Part shown: in pieces, positions 9,443-19,290 of the stretch
Layout: each line of letters opens with the position of its first letter
Position numbering within the stretch: position 1 is the stretch's first letter
Assembly: GCF_963665445.1 (NCBI RefSeq)
Contig: NZ_OY762276.1
Span: forward strand, 88,501 to 152,500
Source of the DNA: an uncultured Desulfobulbus sp.
GTDB lineage: Bacteria; Desulfobacterota; Desulfobulbia; Desulfobulbales; Desulfobulbaceae
Length of the DNA stretch: 64,000 bases
Direction: 5' to 3'
The notes under the pieces: generated by a model
Told to the model about the DNA's origin: nothing
The model's database searches: none
The model's input: the letters and a program-made list of their open reading frames with translations, nothing else
Position numbers and translations under genes: made by a program

Positions 9443-11290
9443 TCAATACATTCGGACCCCTGCCCGATGATGGTCAATATAGGCGACAATGCCATCGGCC
9501 AGTTTTTGCGCCAGCTTTTCCAGGTGTGCATCATTTTTCAAAAGAGCAGCTTCTTTGCCATTGGTGATGAACGAAAGCTCTGCAAGAATAGCCGGCATCT
9601 CAGCTCCGATAAGGACATAAAAGGGGGCTTGCTTGACCCCCAGATCACGTGGTTTGTACGGCTTGGTGAGGCCATTGATCAAGTTCGTTTGGACGAACCG
9701 CGCTAATCGCGAGGATTCGTCGATTTTCGAATTGTTCATCAAAGAGTTGAGAATATCCTGCAACTCCCCGATGCTGTGGGTTGAGGAGGCGTTTTCAAGG
9801 GCCGCTACCCGCATGGCATCCGCATCGGTTGCCAGGTTGAGGAAATATGTTTCAATCCCGTTTTGCGCTGTATCGGGATGTGCATTGACGTGAATGGATA
9901 TGAATAAGTCGGCCTTTTTGGCATTGGCCATGGCAGTCCGTTTTTCCAGGGGGATGTAGACGTCTTTGGACCTTGTCAGGACCACCTGGTAATGATGGGT
10001 AGTGGTTAACAGTCTGGCGAGCTTCTTGGCGATGCCTAGGGTGATATCTTTTTCTTTGAGACCAAAGGCCATGGCTCCTGGGTCTTTACCGCCATGCCCC
10101 GGATCAATGACTATGGTTTTAACCCCTAATCCCAGTTGTTGCGCCAGAGAGAGTCGTTCCTGTTGTCTCTTGATCCGTGGAGATTGGCCGGAAATTGCAC
10201 GTTTTTTATGATCGCTGAGCGTGGGAGGAGGCAGCGTTTCGATTTGCTTGGCAGGTGCGCTCGTTGTCGAAGGGGCTGCAAGGGGTGAGGGCGAAGCGGC
10301 GCTTTCTGCGCCATACACATCGAGAATTACCCGGAATGGATCATTGAGGGTAAAGACCTTGTAGTCGGTCAGGGCGTGAAAATCAAATTGGAGGTGCACT
10401 GTCCCCGCTTGGGGATGATCTGTCTCAACGCGTTGGAGCAATCCTTGGTCAAACTGCTGTACTCGGCAAAATTGGGGGTCAATGGTGCTGTTTTTAAAAT
10501 CGACCACCAGGGAATTGTTCTTTTGCTGCACAATGTAGGGAGTTTGAGGTACTGCACTGATAACAACCCGGCTGTATCTTTCGGATATCCAAAATTTACT
10601 TTGACCAACCTGGGAATAGTTGACGGGGGGAGTACCTTTTGCAATGGAGGGCGTAGGATGGCTCGGCTCTGTCGTTGACGGGGGCGGCGTCGGGGACGGT
10701 TGCTCCCTTTGAGGTTCCTTCAACTGCTGTTGTGCGAGGTGCGCGTAGTCGCTCTGGGGATATTGCAGTACGAGTTTTTCAAGCAGACTTTTCGCAGACG
10801 GCAGTTTTTCTCCTGCATTTTCACCAAGGAGGGCCGCCTTGTAGAGTGCATCGTCGCTGAGAGTGCTGCCCGGATAGAGATCCGCAAGTTGCAGATAAAT
10901 TTTTCGTGCGGATTTCGCATCTTCCTCCAGGTGGAACCGGTCATACATGATTTGATAGGTTCGGGCCTGCATAAACAGGCTCGATGGACCAAGTTCGCCT
11001 TTGTGCTCCTGCTTGGCCAGATCGCCGAAAACACCGGCGATGATCAGCCAGTTGCTTCGGTTTTTGTTAGCCGGGGTATTTGTCAGAAGTTTTGTCAGGT
11101 TGGCCTTGTTGGTTTCGTAGCGGACTTGCGGCGATATCAGTCCAGCCTGTTCTTTGATCGCGAGGTGGTGGGTGACGGTTGTGCGTGCACAGAGAGGGTT
11201 CGGCGGCAGGCAGAACCACAGACAGACGATAAGGAGATATAGAAGGGGAGAACAGCGGCGGACCGAAATTCTCTGGTTGACGGCATGCAT
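9443..11290 (-). CDS. amiC: N-acetylmuramoyl-L-alanine amidase, AmiC type with AMIN domain
   Basis: From the ATG at 11290 the protein has 615 residues; the frame is open to a GTG at 11362, but 11290 places a signal peptide (LLYLLIVCLWFCLPPNPLCA) at the N terminus. A helical TPR-like segment (LADLYPGSTLSDDALYKAA) comes next, then an AMIN-type beta domain, then an Amidase_3 catalytic domain starting at TIVIDPGHGGKDPGA. Zinc and catalytic residues are visible in PGHGG, GLKEKD, SIHVNAH and LAELSFITN. Enzymes of this kind cleave the peptide stem from peptidoglycan at division septa, and AMIN targets them to the envelope. It lies 225 bases after mutS on the same strand. Confidence 0.9.
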   Translation of the reverse strand: MHAVNQRISVRRCSPLLYLLIVCLWFCLPPNPLCARTTVTHHLAIKEQAGLISPQVRYETNKANLTKLLTNTPANKNRSNWLIIAGVFGDLAKQEHKGELGPSSLFMQARTYQIMYDRFHLEEDAKSARKIYLQLADLYPGSTLSDDALYKAALLGENAGEKLPSAKSLLEKLVLQYPQSDYAHLAQQQLKEPQREQPSPTPPPSTTEPSHPTPSIAKGTPPVNYSQVGQSKFWISERYSRVVISAVPQTPYIVQQKNNSLVVDFKNSTIDPQFCRVQQFDQGLLQRVETDHPQAGTVHLQFDFHALTDYKVFTLNDPFRVILDVYGAESAASPSPLAAPSTTSAPAKQIETLPPPTLSDHKKRAISGQSPRIKRQQERLSLAQQLGLGVKTIVIDPGHGGKDPGAMAFGLKEKDITLGIAKKLARLLTTTHHYQVVLTRSKDVYIPLEKRTAMANAKKADLFISIHVNAHPDTAQNGIETYFLNLATDADAMRVAALENASSTHSIGELQDILNSLMNNSKIDESSRLARFVQTNLINGLTKPYKPRDLGVKQAPFYVLIGAEMPAILAELSFITNGKEAALLKNDAHLEKLAQKLADGIVAYIDHHRAGVRMY

Positions 11291-11515
11291 GACGAGACTT
11301 TTGTTAAGGTTCAAAAGTACAACTCCGAACCCACGAGGAAGAGATCCTTCTGGGTAAATCACTGTACCGTATTTTGATTCAAGAGTAAAAGAAATTGTAC
11401 TTTTTGCGCACGTAATGGGACAAAAAATTGAAAAAGTTAGTCTCGATTGGAGTTACGAGATAAAAAAAATTTAACTTTGGTTATTGGGCTGTGGAAAAAA
11501 GCAGAGCGACCTCAA

Positions 11516-14182
11516 CTATCGCTGTGATTTCTGTACCAGGTCCACCGCCTGGTAGAGGAGTTCCAAAGCCTGTTTGGGCGTGAGATCATCGGGATGGATG
11601 TTGCGCAGAAAATCATCCACTGGAGAGGCCGGAGCCGTAAACAGAGGCAGTTGTTTGGGGTGCTTTTTGGGGCGGGATGGGGATGGCGCGAATTTTGGCT
11701 CACCCTGCGGCGTAAATTCACCGAGTTCAATATTTTTCAGGATTTCATAGGCCCGGTCAATCACCTTGCGGGGTACGCCGGCCAAAGATGCAACCTGGAT
11801 ACCATAACTTCGTCCGGTTGCCCCCTTGACCAGTTTATGGAGGAAGATAATCGTATCGTTCCACTCCTTGACTGCAATGGAATAATTTTTGATCTTTTCG
11901 CTGGTGGCAGCCAGATCGGTCAACTCGTGATAGTGGGTGGCAAAGAGCGTCTTCACCCCCAGATCGTCTTTCTGCGCCAACTCTTCGGCAACCGCCCAGG
12001 CAATGGCCAAACCGTCATAGGTGGAGGTCCCTCGGCCGATCTCGTCGAGAATGACCAGGCTGTTGGTCGTGGCATTGTTGAGAATATTGGCGGTTTCGTT
12101 CATCTCCACCATGAAGGTGGACTGGCCGCGCCTCAGGTCGTCCATGGCGCCCACGCGGGTGAATATGCGGTCGACGAGACAGAGCTGCGCTGATTCCGCC
12201 GGGACAAAGCTGCCGATATGGGCCATGAGCACGATGAGTGCGGTTTGCCGCAGCACCGTGGATTTCCCGGCCATGTTCGGTCCGGTGATGATGAGGACCT
12301 CCTGCTGTTCCTGGTCAAGGTGGACGTCGTTGGGGACGAAACGGCCGGGCGGCAGGCTGCGCTCAATGACCGGATGGCGTCCTTCGATGATGGTCAGGCT
12401 GCGATCCTGGTTGATTTCGGGGCGGCAGTAGCGATGGCGGACCGCGAGTTCGGCAAAACTGGTCAATACATCAAGGCCTGCTAAAAGCTCTGCCGTATGC
12501 AGCAATCGTTGATCCTGCCTGGTGAGTTGGTCACGCACCTCAGCAAACAGCGCGTACTCCAACTCAAGCCGCCGGTCCTGGGCGGTGATGATCTCGTTTT
12601 CCAGTTCCTTGAGTTCCGGGGTGATAAATCGCTCGGCATTGACCAGGGTCTGCTTGCGAATGAAATAGTCAGGTAACTCCACCGCCTGAGCACGGCTGAT
12701 CTCGAAATAGTAGCCAAAGACCTTGTTGTAGCCGACTTTCAGTTTACCGATGCCGGAGCGTTCCCGTTCCCGGTTTTCCAGATCGAGAATCATTTTTTTG
12801 CCGTCGCGAAGCAGCAGAAGCAGATGGTCGAGCTCCTCGTTGTAGCCCTCGCAGATGAGCCCCCCTTCACGAAGGGTGATGGGCGCATCATCGCGGATGG
12901 CCGCATCGATCAGGGCGTGCAGATCTTCAAGCACATCAAAGGACAGGACCATTTCGCAGAGCAGTGAAGAGCTGCACGACTGCAGCAACCGGAACAGCTC
13001 GGGCAGCTGGGCCAAGGAGGTCTTGATCGCACTCATGTCACGTGCATTTCCATGGCCAAGTACAAGCCTGCTGCAGAGCCGCTCGATGTCGTAGACCGCG
13101 GCGAGCAGGATCTGCAGACTTTTGCGGATCTCGGTGTTGTGGATCAGTTCCGCCACGCTGTCGAGGCGGGACTCGATGAGACTCCGGTCCTGCAGGGGAA
13201 AAAGGAGCCAACGGCGCAGGAGACGGGCACCCATCGGCGTTGCGGTCAAGTCGAGGGCGGCAAGCAGTGAGCCCTGGCGTTGTCCGCCGACCAGGGTTTC
13301 GGTCAGTTCGAGATTACGGCGGGAGGAGTCGTCGATGATCAGATATCCGCTCTGATGGAGGGGAGAGAGCTGTTTGATATGAGCCAAGTCCGATTTCTGG
13401 GTCTCGTGCAGGTACTGCAGCAGCCCGCCGGCCGCATTGATTGCGGCGCTCATGTGGTCGCAGCCGAAGCCCGCTAGATTGGCGGTGCGGAAATGCTCGT
13501 TGAGGGTGGTGGTGGCAGTTTCCGCGGCAAAGTGAAAATCCGGACGCGGCGTGAGGCAGAGCTGACCAAGCTCGGCGGTCAGTTGATCGGTCAAGGCTGC
13601 CAGACTCTCCACCTCGGAGTGCGGAATCAGTAACTCCGCCGGGCGCAAACGGGTAAAGGTATCAATCAGGGCGGATGGGGTTCCAGGGGGAAAGCTGATT
13701 TCGGTGAGTTGAAACCGGCCGGTGGACACATCGACAACGGCCAGTCCGGCCAGGAGTTCTTTGGCGGAATGTTTTTGCAGCACCAGGGCGCTGACGTAAC
13801 AGTCGGTCTTGGCATCGAGCAGTTGATCCTCGGTGGTGACACCTGGAGAAACAACGCGAATGACCTCCCGCTTGACAATGCCTTTGGCGGCCTTTGGATC
13901 CTCAACCTGCTCACAGATAGCCACCCGGTAACCAGCCTTGACCATCTTGCCCAGATAACCGGTGACCGCATGAAAGGGCACACCGCACATCGGAATCTTG
14001 TTGGCATCGTCCTTGTGGCTGCGGGAGGTGAGGGTGATCCCGAGAGTTTTGGAGGCAACTTCCGCATCCTCAAAGAACATCTCGTAAAAATCGCCCATCC
14101 GGTAAAAGAGGATGGTGCCTGGGTACTGTTCCTTAATCTCCAGATACTGCTGGAGCATGGGGGTCATTTTGGGTGCACTCAT
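11516..14182 (-). CDS. mutS: DNA mismatch repair ATPase MutS
   Basis: This 888-residue protein is full length. The mismatch-reading Phe-X-Glu motif is present in YRMGDFYEMFFEDA near residue 35, the ATPase P-loop is ITGPNMAGKST and the Walker B region is VILDEIGRGTSTYDG. A C-terminal Lys/Pro-rich linker precedes a short helical tail, probably the tetramerisation segment. MutS binds mismatches and recruits MutL; mutL is not in the window. The start codon overlaps the HIT gene stop (ATGA), so the two are probably translated together. Confidence 0.97.
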   Translation of the reverse strand: MSAPKMTPMLQQYLEIKEQYPGTILFYRMGDFYEMFFEDAEVASKTLGITLTSRSHKDDANKIPMCGVPFHAVTGYLGKMVKAGYRVAICEQVEDPKAAKGIVKREVIRVVSPGVTTEDQLLDAKTDCYVSALVLQKHSAKELLAGLAVVDVSTGRFQLTEISFPPGTPSALIDTFTRLRPAELLIPHSEVESLAALTDQLTAELGQLCLTPRPDFHFAAETATTTLNEHFRTANLAGFGCDHMSAAINAAGGLLQYLHETQKSDLAHIKQLSPLHQSGYLIIDDSSRRNLELTETLVGGQRQGSLLAALDLTATPMGARLLRRWLLFPLQDRSLIESRLDSVAELIHNTEIRKSLQILLAAVYDIERLCSRLVLGHGNARDMSAIKTSLAQLPELFRLLQSCSSSLLCEMVLSFDVLEDLHALIDAAIRDDAPITLREGGLICEGYNEELDHLLLLLRDGKKMILDLENRERERSGIGKLKVGYNKVFGYYFEISRAQAVELPDYFIRKQTLVNAERFITPELKELENEIITAQDRRLELEYALFAEVRDQLTRQDQRLLHTAELLAGLDVLTSFAELAVRHRYCRPEINQDRSLTIIEGRHPVIERSLPPGRFVPNDVHLDQEQQEVLIITGPNMAGKSTVLRQTALIVLMAHIGSFVPAESAQLCLVDRIFTRVGAMDDLRRGQSTFMVEMNETANILNNATTNSLVILDEIGRGTSTYDGLAIAWAVAEELAQKDDLGVKTLFATHYHELTDLAATSEKIKNYSIAVKEWNDTIIFLHKLVKGATGRSYGIQVASLAGVPRKVIDRAYEILKNIELGEFTPQGEPKFAPSPSRPKKHPKQLPLFTAPASPVDDFLRNIHPDDLTPKQALELLYQAVDLVQKSQR

Positions 14183-14685
14183 GGGGAAGGTCGAGTGAGG
14201 AGTTGTTGAAAGTCGTCAAGCAGCAGATCAAAGGTCGCTTCGATATGCTGGGGAATGGTGCGGAGTTCGGCGCAGACGGTGATGAAGTTGTGGTCATCCT
14301 GCCAGCGGGGTACCAGGTGAAAATGAAGGTGATCGGCTATTCCCGCACCGGCAACCGTGCCCAGATTGAGGCCAACGTTGATCCCCTGGGCATGAAGATG
14401 GCGGCGAATGATGGTGCAACTGCTGGAGAGCAGGTCCATCAACCGCAGCTGTTCCGCCGGGGTGAGCTCGGTGAGCTCGGCTACATGGCGGCGCGGGGCG
14501 AGCAGAAGGTGGCCGTTGGCGTAGGGGAAGCGGTTGAGGAGGATCACGGCCAACTCGTCGCGAAACAGGAGCAGGTGTTCCTTGCAAGAAGAGGTCTCGC
14601 CAGGCGGCTCAAACAGGCAGCCCGAAAATTTCGGGGCCTTACCACTGACATGTTCCATGCGCCAGGGCGTCCACAGGGTTTTCAT
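14179..14685 (-). CDS. HIT-family nucleotide hydrolase/phosphorylase
   Basis: This 168-residue protein has the histidine-triad motif HLHFHLVPRW near residue 120 and the upstream NRFPYANGHLLLAPRRHV segment typical of Ap4A phosphorylase-like HIT proteins. Such enzymes hydrolyse or phosphorolyse dinucleoside polyphosphates or nucleotide adducts using the middle histidine. It is sandwiched by 4-base overlaps between the phosphoesterase gene upstream and mutS downstream, so it belongs to one operon with them. The exact substrate cannot be read from sequence. Confidence 0.9.
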   Translation of the reverse strand: MKTLWTPWRMEHVSGKAPKFSGCLFEPPGETSSCKEHLLLFRDELAVILLNRFPYANGHLLLAPRRHVAELTELTPAEQLRLMDLLSSSCTIIRRHLHAQGINVGLNLGTVAGAGIADHLHFHLVPRWQDDHNFITVCAELRTIPQHIEATFDLLLDDFQQLLTRPSP

Positions 14686-15179
14686 AGGAGATGGGGGATT
14701 TCGTGGATGGATGCCTTGAGTTCTTCACCGGCCTCGAGAATGGCATAGGTTCCCGGGGCTCCATAGCGGCTGGTTGCCTGAAAGCTTCCCGGGTTGAGCA
14801 TGAGCACCTGGCCGTAGTGGTGCATGCAGGCCCGATGGGTGTGGCCGTAGATCATGCAGTCGGCCTCTGGAAAAAGGTCAAACAGGGCAGACTCGATGTC
14901 CATGCCAAGCCCAGCGCCATGGGTCAGGCCAATGGTGAAGCGGCCGATGTTGAAGAGTTGCCGTGCAGGATACAGTCGGCGCACCGGTTCGCCGCACATA
15001 TTGCCATGAACGGCAACGACCTCTACCCCTGCGAAAATATCGAGAATGGAGGGATTGGTCAGGTCACCGGCATGGATGATCACATCGCATCCGTGAAAGC
15101 AGTGACGGACCTGCTTTTTAAATCGGCTGTCGGGATGAACGAGGTGGGTATCGGAAAGAATGCCTGCTCTGATAATCAT
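14682..15179 (-). CDS. YfcE/MJ0936-type metallophosphoesterase
   Basis: From the ATG at 15179 the protein has 165 residues; the longer open frame to 15287 adds sequence without family similarity. The calcineurin-like metal motifs are in order: GILSDTH, HAGDLTN, VHGNMC and YGHTHR. This small subfamily hydrolyses phosphodiesters in vitro, with unclear natural substrates. It is the first gene of the minus-strand set leading to the HIT gene and mutS. Confidence 0.88.
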   Translation of the reverse strand: MIIRAGILSDTHLVHPDSRFKKQVRHCFHGCDVIIHAGDLTNPSILDIFAGVEVVAVHGNMCGEPVRRLYPARQLFNIGRFTIGLTHGAGLGMDIESALFDLFPEADCMIYGHTHRACMHHYGQVLMLNPGSFQATSRYGAPGTYAILEAGEELKASIHEIPHLL

Positions 15180-15397
15180 GAAGATAATGGTGTCGTAAGG
15201 AGAAACAGTCTGCAAAAACAATAACGTCAGATTAGGTTCTTGCGAAGATAGAAGAGGTGTCCTCGAAGATGTTTGCGAAACCTGCAAAAATGGCCGTTAC
15301 GGTGAAATTTGAGGGGGCAGTGTAAAAAAAAAAGGGAGGGAAGACAAGAGCGGAGGAGCAAACTTACGGAGAAAGTGATGTGAGGTGCAGGTAGCAG

Positions 15398-15426
15398 TTG
15401 AAATATGGAGGGACTTCACGTAACAT
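15398..15426 (+). promoter_or_regulatory. Candidate sigma-70 promoter for efp
   Basis: TTGAAA (15398-15403) and TAACAT (15421-15426) are separated by 17 bases and lie about 45 bases before the efp start codon. The matches are 5/6 and 4/6 to the consensus. Confidence 0.5.
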
Positions 15427-15472
15427 ATCCCCCTTTAAATGAACCGATTAATAATGAGTTAAGGATACGTCT

Positions 15473-16036
15473 ATGTATACAGCTTCAGATTTGCGCAAAG
15501 GGTTGAAAATTCAAATTGATGGTGAGCCGTACATCATTACCGAATTTGATTTTTCCAAGCCCGGTAAAGGGCAGGCCCTCTATCGTACCAAAATGCGCAA
15601 CATGATCACCGGGGTGCAATTTTCCAACACCTACCGTTCCAACGATAAGTTTGACAAGCCCAATCTTGAAGAGCGGACCATGCAGTTCCTCTACGCCCAG
15701 GACGAGGAGTTTCATTTCATGGATACCACCTCCTACGAGCAGATATTCCTGACCAAGGAACAGTTGGGGGATAACCTCAGTTTCCTGATCGACAATATGG
15801 AGGTGGAGGTCCTGTTTTTTGGTGACCGCCCCATCGATATCAGCCTGCCAACCTTCGTCAACCTCGTGGTCACCGTTGCCGACCCCTGGGCCAAGGGAGA
15901 TACCTCGGGGTCCGATACCAAACCTGTCACCGTGGAGACCGGCTTCCAACTGCAGGTGCCGCCCTTTGTCGAGCAGGGGGATAAAATTCAGATCGATACC
16001 CGAACCGGAACGTACATCACCCGCGTCAAAGAATAA
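15473..16036 (+). CDS. efp: Translation elongation factor P
   Basis: This 187-residue protein has the three-domain EF-P length. The modification loop reads SKPGKGQAL with the target lysine at K32, equivalent to the lysine that is beta-lysylated in Escherichia coli. EF-P enters the ribosome between P and E sites and relieves stalling at consecutive prolines. A ribosome-binding site AAGGA precedes the ATG. The gene for its modifying ligase starts 6 bases after the stop, which strongly suggests that this EF-P carries a lysine-type modification. Confidence 0.97.
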   Translation: MYTASDLRKGLKIQIDGEPYIITEFDFSKPGKGQALYRTKMRNMITGVQFSNTYRSNDKFDKPNLEERTMQFLYAQDEEFHFMDTTSYEQIFLTKEQLGDNLSFLIDNMEVEVLFFGDRPIDISLPTFVNLVVTVADPWAKGDTSGSDTKPVTVETGFQLQVPPFVEQGDKIQIDTRTGTYITRVKE

Positions 16037-16042
16037 GGCCCG

Positions 16043-16960
16043 ATGCTTTCGCCCGAAGGCCTGCAGCAGCGCTCCCGGTTGTTGCAGGCCATGCGCTCTT
16101 TCTTCTACGAGCGTGCCTACATTGAAGTCGATACCCCCATTCGGCTGCCCGTGCTTCTTCCCGAATCCAATATCTTTCCCTTTGCCAGCGAGGATTGCTT
16201 TCTCCACACCTCTCCCGAATTATGCATGAAGCGGTTGCTCGCCCAGGGCTGCGAGCGAATATTCCAGATCTGTCATTGTTTTCGTAAGGAAGAACACGGC
16301 CGGTTGCATCAATCCGAGTTCACCATGCTGGAATGGTATCACAAGGGGTGGAGTTATATTGAGTTGATGGCAGAATGTGAGGCCTTGATCCATAGGCTTG
16401 CAGCGCACTGTGCCGGACTGAACGGTGGGCATGATTGCCCTACGATTTTGTTTCGAAAACAGGTTGTGGAGCTTGCGTCACCGTGGGAGCGGCTGAGCGT
16501 AACAGCAGCTTTCAGACGATATGCGCATGTGGATGTACGGGACGCGTTGTTGCAAGATCGATTTGACGAGATTTTGGTCAACGAGGTCGAACCGTATCTG
16601 GGAATGAAAAAGCCAACCTTTCTCTACGATTATCCGCTTGCGCTCGGCTCGCTCGCCAGGCGGAAACCAGGGGACCAGGATGTCGCGGAGCGTTTTGAAC
16701 TGTATATTGCAGGGGTCGAGATCGCCAACGGTTTTTCCGAGTTATGCGATGCCAAAGAGCAACGACAACGTTTTCAGCAGGAAATCGAGACGATAGTAGC
16801 GCACGGCAAAACGGCGGCAATGCCGGAGCGGTTTCTTGCCGATTTACCTGCCATGGGGGAGTGTGCCGGTATTGCGCTTGGGGTTGACAGGTTCTTTCTT
16901 CTTTTAACGGGTTGCGACAGCCTGCAAGAGGGGGCGGTGTTTAATTTTCAAGAATTATAG
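16043..16960 (+). CDS. epmA: EF-P lysine ligase EpmA (PoxA/GenX/YjeA)
   Basis: This 305-residue protein is a lysyl-tRNA synthetase catalytic core without the anticodon-binding domain. Class II motifs are visible: motif 2 around QICHCFRKEEHGRLHQSEFT and motif 3 in GIALGVDRFFLLL. EpmA attaches (R)-beta-lysine to the EF-P lysine in place of charging tRNA. Its position directly behind efp fixes the assignment. The aminomutase EpmB and hydroxylase EpmC are not in the window, so the donor could be alpha- or beta-lysine. Confidence 0.95.
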   Translation: MLSPEGLQQRSRLLQAMRSFFYERAYIEVDTPIRLPVLLPESNIFPFASEDCFLHTSPELCMKRLLAQGCERIFQICHCFRKEEHGRLHQSEFTMLEWYHKGWSYIELMAECEALIHRLAAHCAGLNGGHDCPTILFRKQVVELASPWERLSVTAAFRRYAHVDVRDALLQDRFDEILVNEVEPYLGMKKPTFLYDYPLALGSLARRKPGDQDVAERFELYIAGVEIANGFSELCDAKEQRQRFQQEIETIVAHGKTAAMPERFLADLPAMGECAGIALGVDRFFLLLTGCDSLQEGAVFNFQEL

Positions 16961-17012
16961 GCATTCCTTTGTATTTTTTTGGTTTTCATTTATCATGGTC
17001 TGAGTTTTTCAT

Positions 17013-17678
17013 TTACAGGGAAACCGGTACGCTGATAATTTCGCGTTTTGGTAAAAGCACCGCGCTCAACTGACCTCCGTACACAGCCCCGGTATCAATA
17101 CCTATTCGCTCTGGCATAATCAGTGGTTTTGGATAAACTCTGTGGCCAAAAACGACGGGCTTGCCAAAATCAAAGGTGCATTGGTCAAACGGTTTGCAGT
17201 TCCATAGGCACCAGTGGCTGCCCTGCTGGCTTAAATGACGACCGGGCTCAAGACCAGCATGCACATAGATAGCATGTTGATCCTGCCACCAAAGGGGGAG
17301 GCTCTGCAAGAAGGCAATATGTTGCGGCGGGACTTCTCGCTTGATTTCTTGCTTTGAGGATTCCGGTGCAAGTCCATAGCTTGCCAAGGTCTGCATCCCG
17401 CCAACTTCAAAAAAAAACGGAGAAGGATTTCCCTGAAGGTACTGGAGGAAGAGAAGGTCATGATTTCCCATGAGGGGAACGATTGTCATTTCTTTTATTT
17501 TCTTCCATTGAAGAATCGTTGCAATTACTTCTTTGGAATTTGGTCCACGGTCCACATAGTCCCCCAGGAAAACGAGCGTATGTATACGGTCCTGGAGTTT
17601 TTCGAGTAATACAGTTAACGCGTCAGAGCAGCCATGGATGTCGCCGACTGCAGCGGTGGCTAAATCTGTTTTTTGCAT
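17013..17678 (-). CDS. PPP-family protein phosphatase (ApaH-like)
   Basis: This 221-residue metallophosphoesterase has the PPP motifs in order: GDIHGC near residue 13, GDYVDRGPNS, MGNHDLL and YVHAGLEP. Bacterial members dephosphorylate Ser/Thr or Tyr residues, or hydrolyse diadenosine tetraphosphate. Its start lies only 31 bases from the divergent start of the polysaccharide tyrosine-kinase set, so a role as counter-phosphatase is possible but is inference. Confidence 0.85.
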   Translation of the reverse strand: MQKTDLATAAVGDIHGCSDALTVLLEKLQDRIHTLVFLGDYVDRGPNSKEVIATILQWKKIKEMTIVPLMGNHDLLFLQYLQGNPSPFFFEVGGMQTLASYGLAPESSKQEIKREVPPQHIAFLQSLPLWWQDQHAIYVHAGLEPGRHLSQQGSHWCLWNCKPFDQCTFDFGKPVVFGHRVYPKPLIMPERIGIDTGAVYGGQLSAVLLPKREIISVPVSL

Positions 17679-17709
17679 TATTTTCTCAATACTTATTTAA
17701 TTTCAGGTT

Positions 17710-19266
17710 ATGGATAATAAACAGCGTCAGTTGATGAAAAAGTATATTGATTTGATCGTGTATCGATGGCGATTAATCAGTATCAGTGCTTTGGTCGGTA
17801 TTTCAATAGGCTTGGTCTATTATCTTACACTGCCCAAAAGTTACCAGAGTACTGCCTTGTTGAGTTACGAGGCACAGCAGATCAACCCCGCAAAAATGGA
17901 CCCGGAGCAGGGGAAAATTCGTCTTCGGGACTCCCTTGCTACGCTCAGTGAACTGGTTACCAGCCGTAATAGTCTTGAAAAGGTTATACTTCAATATTCT
18001 TTGTATGAGGGGGCGAGAAAAACCCTCCCTATCGAAGATGTTATCGAAATGATGCGGAGAAATATCGAGATTTCCCCATCGAAAACAGGTGACGTTTTCA
18101 GTGTCGCTTTTGAGGGGGGGAACCCGCAGCAGGTCGTTCGCGTGACCAATCAACTTGCGTCGCTGTTTATCGAGGAGAATCTCAAGTATCGTGAGGAGCG
18201 GGCCACGGAAACTTCCAAGTACACGGAAAGTGAGTTGGCGATGGCCAAACGGGTTCTTGATGGTAAAGAGACACAGATGCGGGATTACAAGTTACAGTAT
18301 TTTAATGAGATGCCGGATCAGCGTCAGAGCAACTTCACTCAATTGCAGGCACTGCTCAGCCAACAGCAGGGGATACAGAATTCTATCCAGGAGCTTGAAC
18401 GGACCAAGGTGATGGCTCAAGAGCAGTCGAGTATGCAGGTGCGCATTGCAAGTTTTGCCGCGCAAAACAACTCAGGCCCACTGCCAGAGACCGATTATGA
18501 CCGCCTGCAAAGGTTGAAATCGCATCTTGCTGAAATTTCGACCAAATATACAGAGAGTCATCCGGATGTCAAACGAACCAAGCAGCTGATCACTCAACTG
18601 CAGGCCAAAATAGCAGCGGGCGGTGGTCATGGGGGCGGCGCGTCGACAGGATCCAAAGCCGCATTGGTGGCAAGTCTTGAGAGCCAGCGGTTGCAGATGC
18701 AAATCAAGCAGATAGATGTCAATATAGATCAGCTGCGCAAACAGCTGGCCGCGCTGCCGGAACAGATCGCAAAGTACCAGCGGTGGATTGAGGCCGCACC
18801 TATTCGTGAGGCCGAGTGGAAGACCCTCACTCGGGACTACAGTGAGTTGCGACGACACTACGACGAATTGGTTGCGCAAAATCTGGCGGCCCAATCAGCC
18901 GAAAATATAGAAAAAAATCAAAAGGGAAGTCGATTTAAGATTGTCGACTCTGCCCGCCTGCCGGAAAAACCGTTCAAGCCCAATTTTCTCAAGGTGGTTG
19001 GGGGCGCCTTGGCCGTGGGCTTGGGCTTAAGTCTCGTTTTTGTTCTTGGCGCAGATTTCATTGACACTTCCTTCAAGGATATCAATGACCTGGAGGATTT
19101 TGTCGGGGTTCCCGTCATCTGTGCTATCCCCTATGTTGAGCAAGAGCATGAAATCAAGAGGCAAAAAGTGTATCTTCGCCTCAGCGTGCTTGGCATACTC
19201 TTGTTCGCTGTTGGGGTGATCGCTGCGGTTGTTGCCATGTGGAGCAAAGGTTTAATCATAGTCTAA
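17710..19266 (+). CDS. Polysaccharide chain-length determinant (Wzz/GumC-type)
   Basis: This 518-residue membrane protein has a first transmembrane helix at about 17-38, a long periplasmic coiled-coil region, a second helix at about 429-448 after a proline-containing KPFKPN, and an extra third helix at about 493-511. The N-terminal Wzz domain and coiled coils match polysaccharide co-polymerases that set the chain length of exported polymers. The partner kinase is encoded separately two genes downstream. The third helix near the C terminus is atypical. The 31-base gap to the divergent phosphatase implies that its promoter lies in or next to that gene. Confidence 0.85.
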   Translation: MDNKQRQLMKKYIDLIVYRWRLISISALVGISIGLVYYLTLPKSYQSTALLSYEAQQINPAKMDPEQGKIRLRDSLATLSELVTSRNSLEKVILQYSLYEGARKTLPIEDVIEMMRRNIEISPSKTGDVFSVAFEGGNPQQVVRVTNQLASLFIEENLKYREERATETSKYTESELAMAKRVLDGKETQMRDYKLQYFNEMPDQRQSNFTQLQALLSQQQGIQNSIQELERTKVMAQEQSSMQVRIASFAAQNNSGPLPETDYDRLQRLKSHLAEISTKYTESHPDVKRTKQLITQLQAKIAAGGGHGGGASTGSKAALVASLESQRLQMQIKQIDVNIDQLRKQLAALPEQIAKYQRWIEAAPIREAEWKTLTRDYSELRRHYDELVAQNLAAQSAENIEKNQKGSRFKIVDSARLPEKPFKPNFLKVVGGALAVGLGLSLVFVLGADFIDTSFKDINDLEDFVGVPVICAIPYVEQEHEIKRQKVYLRLSVLGILLFAVGVIAAVVAMWSKGLIIV

Positions 19267-19290
19267 CTTTCTGATATTTCGAGAACTGGT

